64,000 nucleotides of DNA from Mycolicibacterium sp. P9-22 (GTDB taxonomy: Bacteria > Actinomycetota > Actinomycetes > Mycobacteriales > Mycobacteriaceae). Both the position numbers and the translations under genes were made by a program. The notes beneath the pieces were generated by a model. The model worked only from the letters and a program-made list of their open reading frames with translations, was not told the origin of the DNA and ran no database searches. Positions 55,228 through 64,000 of this stretch are shown here, piece by piece (the first letter of the stretch is position 1; every line of letters begins with the position of its first letter). The stretch lies in NCBI RefSeq assembly GCF_008329585.1, contig NZ_NPKP01000002.1, forward strand, positions 682,001 to 746,000. The letters run 5' to 3'.

Positions 55228-56342
55228 TTCTGCCCCATCGCGGCCATACCGTCGAGCATGTAGGACAGCCCGAAATCCGGTCCGAAGTCCTGCATCGTGC
55301 CGGTGCTGCAACCCAATTGACGCAGACCCATCATATTGCACATCTCTTTGACCGTCTGGCTGTCGAACAGCACCTTGTCGACCAAGACGTGCACCCGCGC
55401 CGAGCCGTTCTTCTGATCGACGATGTTGTAGAGGTTGTCCAGCGTCATCGGGGTCAGGTCGAGGAATTCGGCGAGGTCACGCTGGTGGTCCACGGTCGTG
55501 GTCACCGCGGTGTTGCCGTTGAGGATGATCTGTTTGACCGCGTCGCGGTGAGTGGACAACACCTCGCCGACCTGGGTGAGGACATCGTTGATCTTCTTGC
55601 CGGTGGCGCCGGTACCGAACTGCTCATCGGCCAGGATCTGGCTGAGCTGATTCACCGACGTGCCGAATTCCCGCAGAGTCACGTCGTTGCGGGCGGTGGC
55701 CTCGACCAGCGAGCTGAGGTTACGGATGCTGGTGGTGAGTTGATCGCGGGTCAGACTGCCGCGGTCGGCACTAAGCCGCAATGCGTTCGACAGTTCGCCG
55801 AGCGCGTCTTTCATCTGCTGGCCGTTACCGTCGGCGATCGCGGCGGACGCGTTCACCAGATCGGCGACGGGCCCATTACCCGCGCCGTCACCGTGCAGCG
55901 ATGCCGACAGCTTGTCCAGAACATCGAGCACACGGGCGAATTCGACCGGTGTCTTGGTGCGGTTCAACCCGATGGTGTCGTGGTTCTGCAGTATCGGACC
56001 ACCCCGGTAGGGCGGGGTCAGCTCGATCTGCCGGTCGGTGAGGATGGAGTTGGAGATGGTGACGGCCTGTACATCGGCGGGCACCGCGACATCCTTGTCC
56101 ACGCTGAACTCGACCTCGACGTAGCCGCCCTTGGCGTTGATCTCGGTGACCTGCCCGACCGGCATGCCCAGCACAGCAACGACATTGCCCACGTACAGTC
56201 CGGCCGCGCTGTCGAACTGGGCCGTGACGCTGATGGTGTTGAGCTGGTCGCGCATGTAGGCCCAGCCGACGCCGATCGCCACCATCGCCGCGACCACCGC
56301 AACGGCACCGACGGCGAGCAGCCTGACCGACGGCCGCCTCAT
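55224..56342 (-). CDS. mceD: Mce-family protein MceD
   Basis: 372 residues: a membrane helix (LLAVGAVAVVAAMVAIGVGW), the MCE domain (AQFDSAAGLYVGNVVAVLGMPVGQVTEI) and a helical domain. Cys pair near the end (EMCNMMGLRQLGCS). ATGA overlap with mceC. The order is mceA-B-C-D-E-F, as in mycobacterial mce loci. Confidence 0.93.
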   Translation of the reverse strand: MRRPSVRLLAVGAVAVVAAMVAIGVGWAYMRDQLNTISVTAQFDSAAGLYVGNVVAVLGMPVGQVTEINAKGGYVEVEFSVDKDVAVPADVQAVTISNSILTDRQIELTPPYRGGPILQNHDTIGLNRTKTPVEFARVLDVLDKLSASLHGDGAGNGPVADLVNASAAIADGNGQQMKDALGELSNALRLSADRGSLTRDQLTTSIRNLSSLVEATARNDVTLREFGTSVNQLSQILADEQFGTGATGKKINDVLTQVGEVLSTHRDAVKQIILNGNTAVTTTVDHQRDLAEFLDLTPMTLDNLYNIVDQKNGSARVHVLVDKVLFDSQTVKEMCNMMGLRQLGCSTGTMQDFGPDFGLSYMLDGMAAMGQK

Positions 56343-57376
56343 TTGCAGTCCTGGAAGTACTCGATCATCCCGAACTGCTCGGCGCGGCCGCTGATCGCAC
56401 ACATCCACGAGTCGATGAGCAGCCCGTTGGACACATTGAGGTCCACGGCGTTGCCGGTACCCGTGGCATTGGTCAGCCCGCGCAGCGCCACCGGACCGGC
56501 CTGCAGGGTGCTGCGCAGCAGATCGTCGTGCTTGCCGAGCATGTCGGAGAGTTCACGGAGGTTGACGAGCAGGTTTTCCAGTTCCGGACGGTCGTCGATG
56601 ACGATGCCGCTCAGCGTCTCCACCAGATTCGTCAGCGAGGCCATCAGCGCGCGGAAGGACGCCCGCCGGGCCACGAACTCACCGACCAGCTCGTTGCCCT
56701 GCGTGACCAGTTGCCCGATCGCCGACTGTTGGCGCCGCAGCGTGGTGCTGACCTGCTCGGTGGTTTCGAGCAGCGTACCCAGCTGGTCGCGCCGGTCGGC
56801 GATGATCGTGGACAGGGTGTGCGTATTGGCCAGGGCCTGCGGTATCACCTCGGGCAGACCTTGCATCTGCTCGCCGAGAATGCCCAGCGTTTCGGCGAAT
56901 TGGTCGGTGTCGACCTGCTCGTAGGTGGTGGTGACATCGGCCAGCGCCTCTTGCAGGTCGTAGGGCACTTCGGTCTGGCTGAGGTCAAAGGTGTTCTCCG
57001 GCAGCGATCCCGAACCCGAGGGCTGCAGAGCCAGGTACCTGGATCCGAGGATGGTGGTCACCTTGATGACCGCGCGGGAGTCCTGTCCGAGCGCGACGTC
57101 GTTGCGCACCTTGAGTGTTGCTTCTACATGGTCACCGGCGAGCTTCATGTCGGTCACCTCGCCGACCGGTATGCCCGCCACGGTGACCGGGTTGCCGGTC
57201 TTGAGCGCCGCGGCCTGCAGGAAGTGCGCCGTGTAGCTGCGATAACCGATATCGGCGACCTTCACCAGGAGCATCGCCCCGATCAGCACGCTGACCACGG
57301 CAATGGCGGTCACTCCCAGCCAGGTCCGGTCCCAGCTGAGCAGCGGGCGCCGCCACCATCTCTGTCCGTCAACCAT
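56339..57376 (-). CDS. mceC: Mce-family protein MceC
   Basis: 345 residues. Membrane helix (VTAIAVVSVLIGAMLLVKV), then MCE domain (FLQAAALKTGNPVTVAGIPVGEVTDM) and long helices (LTNLVETLSGIVIDDRPELEN). The stop is shared with the mceD start. ATG lies within mceB (8-base overlap). Confidence 0.93.
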   Translation of the reverse strand: MVDGQRWWRRPLLSWDRTWLGVTAIAVVSVLIGAMLLVKVADIGYRSYTAHFLQAAALKTGNPVTVAGIPVGEVTDMKLAGDHVEATLKVRNDVALGQDSRAVIKVTTILGSRYLALQPSGSGSLPENTFDLSQTEVPYDLQEALADVTTTYEQVDTDQFAETLGILGEQMQGLPEVIPQALANTHTLSTIIADRRDQLGTLLETTEQVSTTLRRQQSAIGQLVTQGNELVGEFVARRASFRALMASLTNLVETLSGIVIDDRPELENLLVNLRELSDMLGKHDDLLRSTLQAGPVALRGLTNATGTGNAVDLNVSNGLLIDSWMCAISGRAEQFGMIEYFQDCK

Positions 57377-58424
57377 TGGCCATGTTCCTGCACCTCGGTG
57401 TGTAATGGGCCCCTTCGCCGGGAGTCGCCGCGTCGACGATGATCGGCGTCACATCGTTGAGACCCGGGAAGAAGCCGGTGGCGTTCAGGTCGCACGCGTA
57501 GGAGTTGGCGTAGGCGCCCTCATTGGTGATCCGCGCAAAGCCCTTGAGCAGCAACGGCAGATTGGCGCCGGTGAAGGCGAGCTGCGGTTCGATGCCCACC
57601 AGATGCTGGGCGAACCCCGGCTCGCGGACCACCAGCTCGTTCAGCGACGGGTGCACCTCGTCGGCGATGGTGGACAGCTGGCGTACCACGCTGGTGATGG
57701 ACCCCATCGAGTCGACGAGTTCGGGACGCCGTGCCTCGAAAGTGGACACCACCCCCTGGGTCTGGGTGATGACCTCGTCCAGGCTGTCGTTGTGCTGGGC
57801 GAGATTGTCCACCACGACGTTGAGATCGGTGATGACCTCACCGAGCTGTTGGTCCTGCCCGGCGAACGAATCGGTTAGTCGCGCAGTCTCATCGACGAGG
57901 GTGACGACCGAGGCGCGGTCGCCCTGCAGCGATTCGATGACACCCTTGGTGAGGTTGTCGGCGTCGGTCGGGTTGAGCACGCTGAACAGTGGCTCGTATC
58001 CGTTGAGCAGCGCCCCGACATCGAACGACGGGTCGGTGCGTTCCAGCGGGATCTCACCGCCCGGCGGCAGGGGCTCCGGGTCCCCGGTGTTGCCAAGGGA
58101 CAGGCCGAGATACCGCTGGCCGACGATGTTCTGATAGGTGACCGAGGCGACGGTGTTGCCGAGGAGTTGTTGATCGCTCTGCACCACGAACGACACCTTG
58201 GCCGCATCGCCCTGCAGTTCGATCTTCTCGACTCGGCCGACCCGCACACCCGCCATCCGGACGTCGTCGCCTTCGCGCAACCCGAACACATCGGAGATCA
58301 CCGCGGTGTAGCCGACGGTGTCACCGGCGACATCGCGGCGCAGCGTGACATAGACCAGCCAGGTCAACGTCACGGCCACCGCCATGAACAGGGACAGTCC
58401 GATCATTGGACCGCGATACTTCAC
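57369..58424 (-). CDS. mceB: Mce-family protein MceB
   Basis: 351 residues: MKYRGPMIGLSLFMAVAV start with one membrane helix, an MCE domain (AVISDVFGLREGDDVRMAGVRVGRVEKIE), a helical region and a Cys-containing end (YACDLNATGFF ... PRCRNMANG). Overlaps both neighbours by a few bases. Confidence 0.94.
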   Translation of the reverse strand: MKYRGPMIGLSLFMAVAVTLTWLVYVTLRRDVAGDTVGYTAVISDVFGLREGDDVRMAGVRVGRVEKIELQGDAAKVSFVVQSDQQLLGNTVASVTYQNIVGQRYLGLSLGNTGDPEPLPPGGEIPLERTDPSFDVGALLNGYEPLFSVLNPTDADNLTKGVIESLQGDRASVVTLVDETARLTDSFAGQDQQLGEVITDLNVVVDNLAQHNDSLDEVITQTQGVVSTFEARRPELVDSMGSITSVVRQLSTIADEVHPSLNELVVREPGFAQHLVGIEPQLAFTGANLPLLLKGFARITNEGAYANSYACDLNATGFFPGLNDVTPIIVDAATPGEGAHYTPRCRNMANG

Positions 58425-59977
58425 CGGGCTCCCCCTACCGAGACGGTGGTGCCGCGGGCCACCGGACCCAGCAGCAGTTGGGTTGCGGTGGTGGCGGGCT
58501 GACCGGTTGCGGCGCTGAGCACCTCACGTTCCTGCGGGCTGCCGACCGGACCCACGTTTCCTCCGAACGACGCGGGCGCAGCCTCGGCCGCGAGCGGCGG
58601 CGGTTCACCCGGGCGGGGCGCCACCGGAGCCAGCGGCGACAGCGGGGCCGGCGGCGGTGGGGTCGGCACGAGCGCCGGATTGGCGGTTCCCGGCACCGGC
58701 GCCGCGGGCGCCATCCACGGCGGCAACGGCGGGTTCGGATCGGCCAGGCTGGGGTTCGGCACCACCAGCGGCGGTCCCACCGCGACGAGATTGCCGTCGG
58801 CTCCCAGCACGGTCCCGGCCGGCGGCTGCAGATCGGCGGGCGGCTGATAGTTCTGCGGCAGCAGGACATCCGACAGCTCGGGACGGGTCGGCACCAGCGG
58901 GGCGGTGAAACAGCTCGGCCCCTTGAGCCCGGCGTACTGCGGGCAGTCCGCCCGGGTGTAGGTGTAGGAGGGCGTGAACGACAAGTTGACGCGCATGTTG
59001 CCGGTGTCCAGTTCGGAGATCCACGCATGGTCGAAGAACTTGTCCGACAGTTGGTTCAGCTTCACAAAGGCAGGCACCCAGTGCTGGTCGGTATCCGCGA
59101 GCTGACCCAGAACCGGGGTGAGATCGGAGGTGATCTGCACCAGCCGGTCGGCGTGATTGTTCAACGCGGTGTGCGTGGTGCCCATCGTGTTGACGCCCCC
59201 GTTGATCAACGCGGTGAGCTGGGCACGCTGCTCCACCAGGGTCTGCATCGGCGCCACCGCGACATGCAGCGCATCGAGCAGTTCGGGTGCCGTGCTCTGC
59301 AGACCCTTCGTCGCGTCGATCAGCGCCGACACCGTGGAGGGTCCCGGCTCGGTGGCCACGATCGCGTCCAGCTGGTCGACCAGACGATTCAATTGGGCTC
59401 CGCTGCGCAGCAATTCGGAGCGCCGATTCTCGGTGGCCGCGTTGATGGCGGCCAGCACGCCGATGGTCTTGTCCTCACGGCCGCGGCCGGTGGCGGCGAG
59501 GATATCGCGCAACTTGCTGATCGTGGTTTGGAACAACACCGTCGGCAGCTCGGTGTCCTCGGGGATCGTCGCACCCGCGGCGATCGCCGGTCCGGGGCCA
59601 CGGTCGACGAGCTGCACCGAGGACACCGCGAAGACGTTGCTGGGCACCACCCGGGCGGTCACCGTGTCGGGGATCGCGGCCGCATACTCGGGTTTGAGGT
59701 CGATCCGCACGAAGTTCGGATCACCATTGGCCGCCGGGGTGACATCGTCGACCATGCCGACCAGGACCCCGTGGTACTTCACGTCGGAGCGCTGCGGCAG
59801 GCCGTCACCGACATTGATCAGGGCGGCCACCACCGGAACCCGGGCATCCAGGCGCCCGGTGGCCTTGATCAACAGCAGCGCCGAAACCAGTGCCGCGACA
59901 AGCACAATCGCAGTCCCTGTGGCCAACAGCTGACGGTCCGAGAGCCCGCGTCCGTCGGTTTCGATCGAGTTCGGCAT
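58421..59977 (-). CDS. mceA: Mce-family protein MceA
   Basis: 518 residues. Membrane helix (LATGTAIVLVAALVSALLL), MCE domain (AALINVGDGLPQRSDVKYHGVLVGMVDDV), then a helical domain to about residue 350, with Cys pair (DCPQYAGLKGPSC). The last ~150 residues are very rich in Pro and Ala. Such tails vary between Mce loci and may reach through the wall. First of the mce series, overlapping mceB by ATG/TGA. Confidence 0.94.
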   Translation of the reverse strand: MPNSIETDGRGLSDRQLLATGTAIVLVAALVSALLLIKATGRLDARVPVVAALINVGDGLPQRSDVKYHGVLVGMVDDVTPAANGDPNFVRIDLKPEYAAAIPDTVTARVVPSNVFAVSSVQLVDRGPGPAIAAGATIPEDTELPTVLFQTTISKLRDILAATGRGREDKTIGVLAAINAATENRRSELLRSGAQLNRLVDQLDAIVATEPGPSTVSALIDATKGLQSTAPELLDALHVAVAPMQTLVEQRAQLTALINGGVNTMGTTHTALNNHADRLVQITSDLTPVLGQLADTDQHWVPAFVKLNQLSDKFFDHAWISELDTGNMRVNLSFTPSYTYTRADCPQYAGLKGPSCFTAPLVPTRPELSDVLLPQNYQPPADLQPPAGTVLGADGNLVAVGPPLVVPNPSLADPNPPLPPWMAPAAPVPGTANPALVPTPPPPAPLSPLAPVAPRPGEPPPLAAEAAPASFGGNVGPVGSPQEREVLSAATGQPATTATQLLLGPVARGTTVSVGGAR

Positions 59978-60823
59978 CTACCCGCCGAACCTGGCGCCGG
60001 AGTCGACCGTCCACAGCGCCATGGTGAGCAGCATGTTGACGATGATCACCACGGTGATGCTGGCGCGCATCGCGTGGCCCGCGGCGACACCCACACCGAC
60101 CGGGCCGCCCGAAGCGTAGAAACCGTAGTAGCACTGCACCGTTGAGGCGATCCACACGAAGATGACGGTCTTGAGCACCGAGTACAGAATGTCCTGACCG
60201 GACAACATCAGGCTGAAGTAGTGCAGATAGGAGCCGGTCGATCCGCCGCTGATCAGATAGACCACCACCTGTGTGGTCAGGTAGCTCACGGCCAGAACCA
60301 CGACGTAGAGCGGGATCACCGCGATGACCGAGGCCATCAGGCGGGTAGTCACCAGGTACGGGATCGGCCGGATCGCCAGGGCGTCCAACGCGTCGACCTC
60401 TTCGGCGATGCGCATCGAGCCCAGTTGCGCGGTGAAGCGGCAGCCGGCCTGTGTCGCGAAGGCCAGCGAGGCCGCGATCGGCGCCAGCTCGCGGGTGTTG
60501 ACCAGGGAGGAGATGATGCCGGTGGCCGGGCCCAGCCCCAGCAGATCCAGGAAGTTGTAGCCCTCGATGCCGACCAGCGCACCGACGGTGACACCCAGCA
60601 CCACGGCCACCCCGGCGGTGCCGCCACCGACCACCAGCGACCCGTTGCCCCAGGCGATATCGGAGAGCAGCCGGACGAATTCGCCGCGGTAGTGCCGCAG
60701 CGCCACCGGGACGCCGGCCACCGCCCGCACGAAGAACACCAGCATGTGCCCGATGCGGATCACCGGAACGGCGCTGCGCCGCAGACCGCGGGTCCACGAG
60801 CCCGCGAACGTCGAGGCCGTCAC
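59978..60823 (-). CDS. yrbEB: YrbE-family ABC permease (second)
   Basis: 281-residue MlaE-type permease with about five to six membrane helices. Signature segments are IGHMLVFFVRAVAGVP, NTRELAPIAASLAFATQAGCRF, LGSMRIAEEVDALDALAIRP and ISGGSTGSYLHYF. The GTG start overlaps yrbEA's stop (GTGA). The longer open frame seen upstream lies in yrbEA. With YrbEA and an ATPase (MceG) from elsewhere, it drives lipid import. Confidence 0.94.
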   Translation of the reverse strand: MTASTFAGSWTRGLRRSAVPVIRIGHMLVFFVRAVAGVPVALRHYRGEFVRLLSDIAWGNGSLVVGGGTAGVAVVLGVTVGALVGIEGYNFLDLLGLGPATGIISSLVNTRELAPIAASLAFATQAGCRFTAQLGSMRIAEEVDALDALAIRPIPYLVTTRLMASVIAVIPLYVVVLAVSYLTTQVVVYLISGGSTGSYLHYFSLMLSGQDILYSVLKTVIFVWIASTVQCYYGFYASGGPVGVGVAAGHAMRASITVVIIVNMLLTMALWTVDSGARFGG

Positions 60824-61683
60824 AGCCCCACCCGGGGGAACAACATGATGTAGAGCTGGCTCACCGCGACGTTGACCACCATGAGCAGCAGGATCGATTC
60901 GACCACCGCCGCGTTCACCGAGTTGGCCACGCCTGTCGGCCCGCCCGCCGTGGACAACCCCTTCTGGCACGACACGACCGCCACGATGGCGCCGAAGATC
61001 ACCGCTTTCACCAGTGCGATGACCATGTCACCGGTGGTGGCGAACGAGGCGAAGGTCGCGACGAAGCTGCCGGGGGCACCGTTCTGGAAATACACGTTGA
61101 ACAGGAAGCTGGCCAGGAAGCCCACGAAGCACACGACGCCGGTGAGCGCCACGCCGATCATGACGGCGGCGGCGAATCGCGGCACCACCAGTCGCCGGAT
61201 CACCGAGACGCCCATGACTTCCATCGCATCGGTTTCCTCGCGCATGGTCCGCGAGCCGAGGTCTGCGGTGATCGCCGAGCCCACGGCCGCCGCCATCAAC
61301 ACCGCGGCGGTCAATGATGCCGCCTGACGGATGACGGCCAGTCCGCTGGCCGCGCCGGCCAGCGAGGTTGCGCCAACCTGCCCTGCCAGCAGCGCGAACT
61401 GGATGGAAAGCGTGACACCGATCGGCAGTGCCACCAACACGGTGGGGATCACCGCCGTCCCCGCCATGAACGCGCCCTGCCTGATGAATTCCTGCCATTG
61501 GAACTGCCCGGTGAACAGATCGATGAACAGATGCTGGAGGGTGCGGACGCCGAGGACGAACTGATCGCCGACGGTGCGCAGCGAGGCGATCGGATGGCGT
61601 TGGACGTAGCCGGTGCTCCAGTGCTCGATGGCCTGGACCCCGTCACCCCGTCCGGCCCCATCGGACGTGCGCTGAATGGGCAA
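60820..61683 (-). CDS. yrbEA: YrbE-family ABC permease (first)
   Basis: 287-residue MlaE-type permease. Segments are FRAQ-less start TSDGAGRGDGVQAIEHW, then FIDLFTGQFQWQEFIRQGAF, SGLAVIRQAASLTAAVLMAAA, DLGSRTMREETDAMEVMGV and a loop AGGPTGVANSVNAAVVESI. The TTG start is chosen because GGGAGG lies about seven bases before it; the longer frame from 61797 would start at the palindrome. It leads the mce operon. Confidence 0.92.
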   Translation of the reverse strand: MPIQRTSDGAGRGDGVQAIEHWSTGYVQRHPIASLRTVGDQFVLGVRTLQHLFIDLFTGQFQWQEFIRQGAFMAGTAVIPTVLVALPIGVTLSIQFALLAGQVGATSLAGAASGLAVIRQAASLTAAVLMAAAVGSAITADLGSRTMREETDAMEVMGVSVIRRLVVPRFAAAVMIGVALTGVVCFVGFLASFLFNVYFQNGAPGSFVATFASFATTGDMVIALVKAVIFGAIVAVVSCQKGLSTAGGPTGVANSVNAAVVESILLLMVVNVAVSQLYIMLFPRVGL

Positions 61684-62058
61684 AACGCTTCCTCCCGGTA
61701 CCGAGCCCCGACCGCCCCCGGGCCCGCTCACTCGCAATGGTTGGCACGGTATCGCCGCGATTCGATCGTCGTCAACGTTTTGAGAATTCTCATTCACATA
61801 TTTTGCTGGTGCAGCCTAGCATCCACAGCGAACGCCGAACCTAGAGAAGCCCAACCTGCAGAAAGTGCACCGATGGGCGCATTTACTTCCGCCCACATCT
61901 GGCGGTATGTCCATTTACTTATTCCGACCAGGTCATTCCGTGGAGAAGGGCGGTGAACAGGCCTACGGGCCCGCCCACATCACGACCCGCGCCCGCGGTA
62001 TCCGAGCCAGTTCAGCAACTCGGGGTCACCGGCATGGTCGCGGCAATACGCTGACCGG
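61684..62058. other. Divergent intergenic region of the mce operon and gpsA
   Basis: About 375 bases, AT-richer than its surroundings near 61770-61870. It holds the palindrome described next and no gene that I can support. It should contain the mce promoter on one strand and the gpsA promoter on the other. Confidence 0.6.
61781..61792. promoter_or_regulatory. Perfect 12-base palindrome upstream of the mce operon
   Basis: TGAGAATTCTCA, self-complementary over 12 bases, about 98 bases before the yrbEA start. It is a likely operator, but I cannot name its regulator: it differs from KstR, IdeR and Zur sites known to me. Confidence 0.5.
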
Positions 62059-63084
62059 ATGGCACCTGCACAACGCGAGCCCAACGTCGTCGTCCTGGGC
62101 GGAGGGTCCTGGGGCACCACCGTGGCCACCATCTGCGCGCGACGCACGCCGACGCTGCAATGGGTGCGGTCGGAGGACACCGCCAAGGACATCAACGACA
62201 ACCACCGCAACTCGCGGTATCTCGGTGACGAGGTGGTGCTGCCGGACGCCCTGCGGGCCACCACCGATTTCTCCGAGGCGGCACAGAGTGCCGACGTCAT
62301 CGTGATGGGCGTCCCCTCCCACGGGTTCCGCGGCGTGCTCGAGGAACTCGCGCGGGAACTGCGGCCGTGGGTCCCGGTGGTCTCGCTGGTGAAGGGCCTG
62401 GAGCAGGGCACCAATCTGCGGATGAGCCAGATCGTCGACGAGGTGCTGCCCGGGCATCCGGCCGGAATCCTGGCCGGACCGAACATCGCCCGCGAGGTCG
62501 CCGAGGGCTATGCCGCCGCCGCCGTGCTCGCCATGCCCGACCAGCATCTGGCCGCCAACCTGGCAGACCTGTTCCGCACCAGGCGGTTCCGCACCTACAC
62601 CTCCGATGACGTGGTGGGCGTCGAGATGGCCGGCGCGCTCAAGAACGTGTACGCGATCGCCGTGGGAATGGGTTACTCGCTGGGCATCGGGGAGAACACC
62701 CGCGCCATGGTGATGGCCCGCGCGGTGGCCGAGATGTCCAAGCTCGGCGTGGCCATGGGCGGGCACCGCGACACCTTCGGCGGCCTGGCCGGGATCGGCG
62801 ACCTGATCGTCACCTGCACATCACAGCGCAGCCGCAACCGCCACGTCGGCGAAGAGCTCGGATCCGGTAAGACCGTCGAGGAGATCATCGCGGCGATGAA
62901 CCAGGTCGCCGAGGGCGTCAAGGCGTCGTCCGTGATCGCGGATTTCGCGGAGCAGTACGGGATTTCGATGCCGATCGCCCGCGAGGTCGACGGCGTGATC
63001 AACCGCGGCTGCACCGTCGAGGACGCCTACCGCGGGCTCATGCTGGAGAAGCCCGGCCACGAGGTGCACGGCTCGGGCTTCTAG
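62059..63084 (+). CDS. gpsA: Glycerol-3-phosphate dehydrogenase [NAD(P)+]
   Basis: 341-residue cytosolic enzyme that reduces dihydroxyacetone phosphate to sn-glycerol-3-phosphate for phospholipid synthesis. NAD(P) motif GGGSWGTTVA at the N-terminus, SLVKGLEQ, and catalytic Lys in GALKNVYAIAVGMG. Other family marks are TRAMVMARAVAEM and GLAGIGDLIVTCTSQRSRN. The ATG follows a plausible ACCGG spacer. The known partner gene in other mycobacteria is htpX, encoded on the other strand at the window end. Confidence 0.96.
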   Translation: MAPAQREPNVVVLGGGSWGTTVATICARRTPTLQWVRSEDTAKDINDNHRNSRYLGDEVVLPDALRATTDFSEAAQSADVIVMGVPSHGFRGVLEELARELRPWVPVVSLVKGLEQGTNLRMSQIVDEVLPGHPAGILAGPNIAREVAEGYAAAAVLAMPDQHLAANLADLFRTRRFRTYTSDDVVGVEMAGALKNVYAIAVGMGYSLGIGENTRAMVMARAVAEMSKLGVAMGGHRDTFGGLAGIGDLIVTCTSQRSRNRHVGEELGSGKTVEEIIAAMNQVAEGVKASSVIADFAEQYGISMPIAREVDGVINRGCTVEDAYRGLMLEKPGHEVHGSGF

Positions 63085-63093
63085 CGCTTCCCG

Positions 63094-63630
63094 TCAGTTG
63101 AAGTAGGGGTTGCGGCCCTCGGGCCGGTCCAGCAGCGGGTTGCTCGGATTGAGGATGTAGCTGCCGGCCGGGCTGATGACGAAGCCGGATTGGTCGAACG
63201 AGTTCTGGCACGAGGTGATCACACCGTCGGTGCCACAGCTGATGTTCTGGAAACCGATGCGCGAATTGGCGGGCAGCGGCTGGGCGGGCTGGTCGCCGAC
63301 ATAGATCGCATTGCCTGCGTTCGCGAAACCGGGGGCTCCCACCTGTCCACCGGACACCACGTTGGCGCCGCCCGGTGCGGCCGGGAACGGCCCGCTGCAG
63401 CCGTAGCCGCCGGTGCCGCGGCTCAGCACGCAGGTGATGTCGCCGGGAACGGTGAAGGCGTACATGGTGCCGTCATTTACGGCGTACGCCGACGGCTTGA
63501 CCAGCTCCCAGGCATTGATGTTCGGGCCCGGCGGCGGCGGGGGCGGCGGAGCAGGTTCGGCACCCGCGATCGCCGGGGCGCTCAAAGCGGCAGCCGCCGC
63601 CATGACGGAGAGCAAACCTCGCATACGCAT
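63094..63630 (-). CDS. Secreted protein of unknown function
   Basis: 178 residues with a signal peptide (RGLLSVMAAAAALSAPAIAGA), a Pro-rich start (eight Pro in a row region), then a compact domain with Cys (ITCVLSRG, YGCSGPF, ISCGTDGVITSCQN). It resembles in style the 157-residue secreted protein (50207-50680). Role unknown. Confidence 0.82.
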   Translation of the reverse strand: MRMRGLLSVMAAAAALSAPAIAGAEPAPPPPPPPGPNINAWELVKPSAYAVNDGTMYAFTVPGDITCVLSRGTGGYGCSGPFPAAPGGANVVSGGQVGAPGFANAGNAIYVGDQPAQPLPANSRIGFQNISCGTDGVITSCQNSFDQSGFVISPAGSYILNPSNPLLDRPEGRNPYFN

Positions 63631-63702
63631 GGCGACACCCTAACCTGCCGGTGCACCGCGGGCCACGGCTGCTGACTCGCAGTGGCCGCCGCGCACGGCG
63701 GA

Positions 63703-64000
63703 TCAGTACTGGCCCGGCCCGCGACCGGCCATCGCCTCGAGGCGCGCGATCCGGTCCTCGATGGGCGGATGGGTGGAGAACAGCTTGCCGATCTTCTCCC
63801 CGGCCCGGAACGGGTTGGCAATCATCAGGTGTGCCTGATCGGCCAGCCGCGGCTCGGGCGGCAACGGTGCGGCCTGCACTCCGTGCGCGATCTTGCGCAG
63901 CGCGCTGGCCAGAGCCAGTGGATCGCCGGTCAGTTCCGCGCCGGACTGGTCGGCCTGGTACTCCCGCGAACGGGACACCGCCATCTTGACCACGGTGGCC
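63703..64000 (-). CDS. htpX: Zinc metalloprotease HtpX, C-terminal part
   Basis: Only the last ~98 codons are present; the gene runs off the window. The third zinc-ligand motif [15 protein letters not shown] is visible, followed by [15 protein letters not shown], typical of HtpX C-termini. The HExxH site and membrane helices lie beyond the edge. HtpX degrades misfolded membrane proteins under stress. Confidence 0.9.
   Translation of the reverse strand, partial: ATVVKMAVSRSREYQADQSGAELTGDPLALASALRKIAHGVQAAPLPPEPRLADQAHLMIANPFRAGEKIGKLFSTHPPIEDRIARLEAMAGRGPGQY

Noticed and set aside
58406..60145. 579-residue plus-strand open frame across mceA
   Set aside because: Antisense shadow of mceA; low-complexity Arg/Gly/His composition.

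Overview
The window is high-GC DNA from a mycobacterium, most likely a fast-growing Mycolicibacterium-type species. Evidence for this is the mycolic-acid dehydratase set hadABC beside rpmG, tRNA-Trp, secE, nusG, rplK and rplA, a complete mce operon, cutinase-like and MPT64-like secreted proteins, recCBD, and frequent GTG starts with 4-base GTGA/ATGA overlaps. No insertion sequence, phage or CRISPR array was seen. The left part (recCBD, echA, the DUF2510 protein, the metallo-hydrolase, hadABC, secE-nusG-rplKA) follows a gene order known from other mycobacteria.

Layout. 0.5-2.1 kb (+): a tyrosine phosphatase and a membrane-anchored EEP-family phosphodiesterase, ending at a strong bidirectional terminator. 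2.2-6.8 kb (-): translation, secretion and lipid housekeeping, read tRNA-Thr, tRNA-Met, rpmG, hadA, hadB, hadC, tRNA-Trp, secE, nusG, rplK, rplA. 7.0-9.7 kb (-): an orphan DUF559-type protein and an nsrR-hmp nitric-oxide unit. 9.9-15.6 kb (+): metallo-hydrolase, DUF2510 membrane protein, DUF2235-like protein, membrane protein, enoyl-CoA hydratase family protein, methyltransferase. 15.6-23.7 kb (+): recC-recB-recD with overlapping ends. 23.8-26.2 kb (+): a transporter and enolase-superfamily pair behind a perfect LacI-type palindrome.

26.3-33.2 kb (-): a desaturase gene abutting a GAF-ANTAR regulator, then a tightly packed set (GT4 glycosyltransferase, six-hairpin-type protein, GH130-like protein, formylglycine-generating enzyme). 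33.4-34.5 kb (+): an NYN/LOTUS RNA-binding protein and a 43-residue protein with a hairpin over its ribosome binding site. 34.6-45.3 kb: two membrane receptor kinases (one carrying a solute-binding ectodomain), a DUF4407 protein, a flippase-like protein with a degenerate kinase-like domain, TspO, and an acyltransferase-SGNH enzyme flanked by two related small secreted proteins. 45.5-51.4 kb: small protein, cutinase, an uncharacterised exported protein, tRNA-Tyr, yajQ, and two secreted proteins.

51.4-61.7 kb (-): a ten-gene mce lipid-import operon (yrbEA, yrbEB, mceA-F, an Mce-associated protein, an MPT64-like protein). 62.0-64.0 kb: gpsA (+), a secreted protein (-) and the C-terminal end of htpX (-), cut by the window edge.

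The most unusual items are the kinase-solute-binding-protein fusion, the flippase with a pseudokinase-like segment, the desaturase-ANTAR pair, the GT4/six-hairpin/GH130/FGE cluster, the MPT64-like gene at the end of the mce operon, the ribosome-binding-site hairpin at 34310-34330, and a nested inverted repeat at 49527-49593. Functions are assigned from recognisable motifs only; no database search was run.
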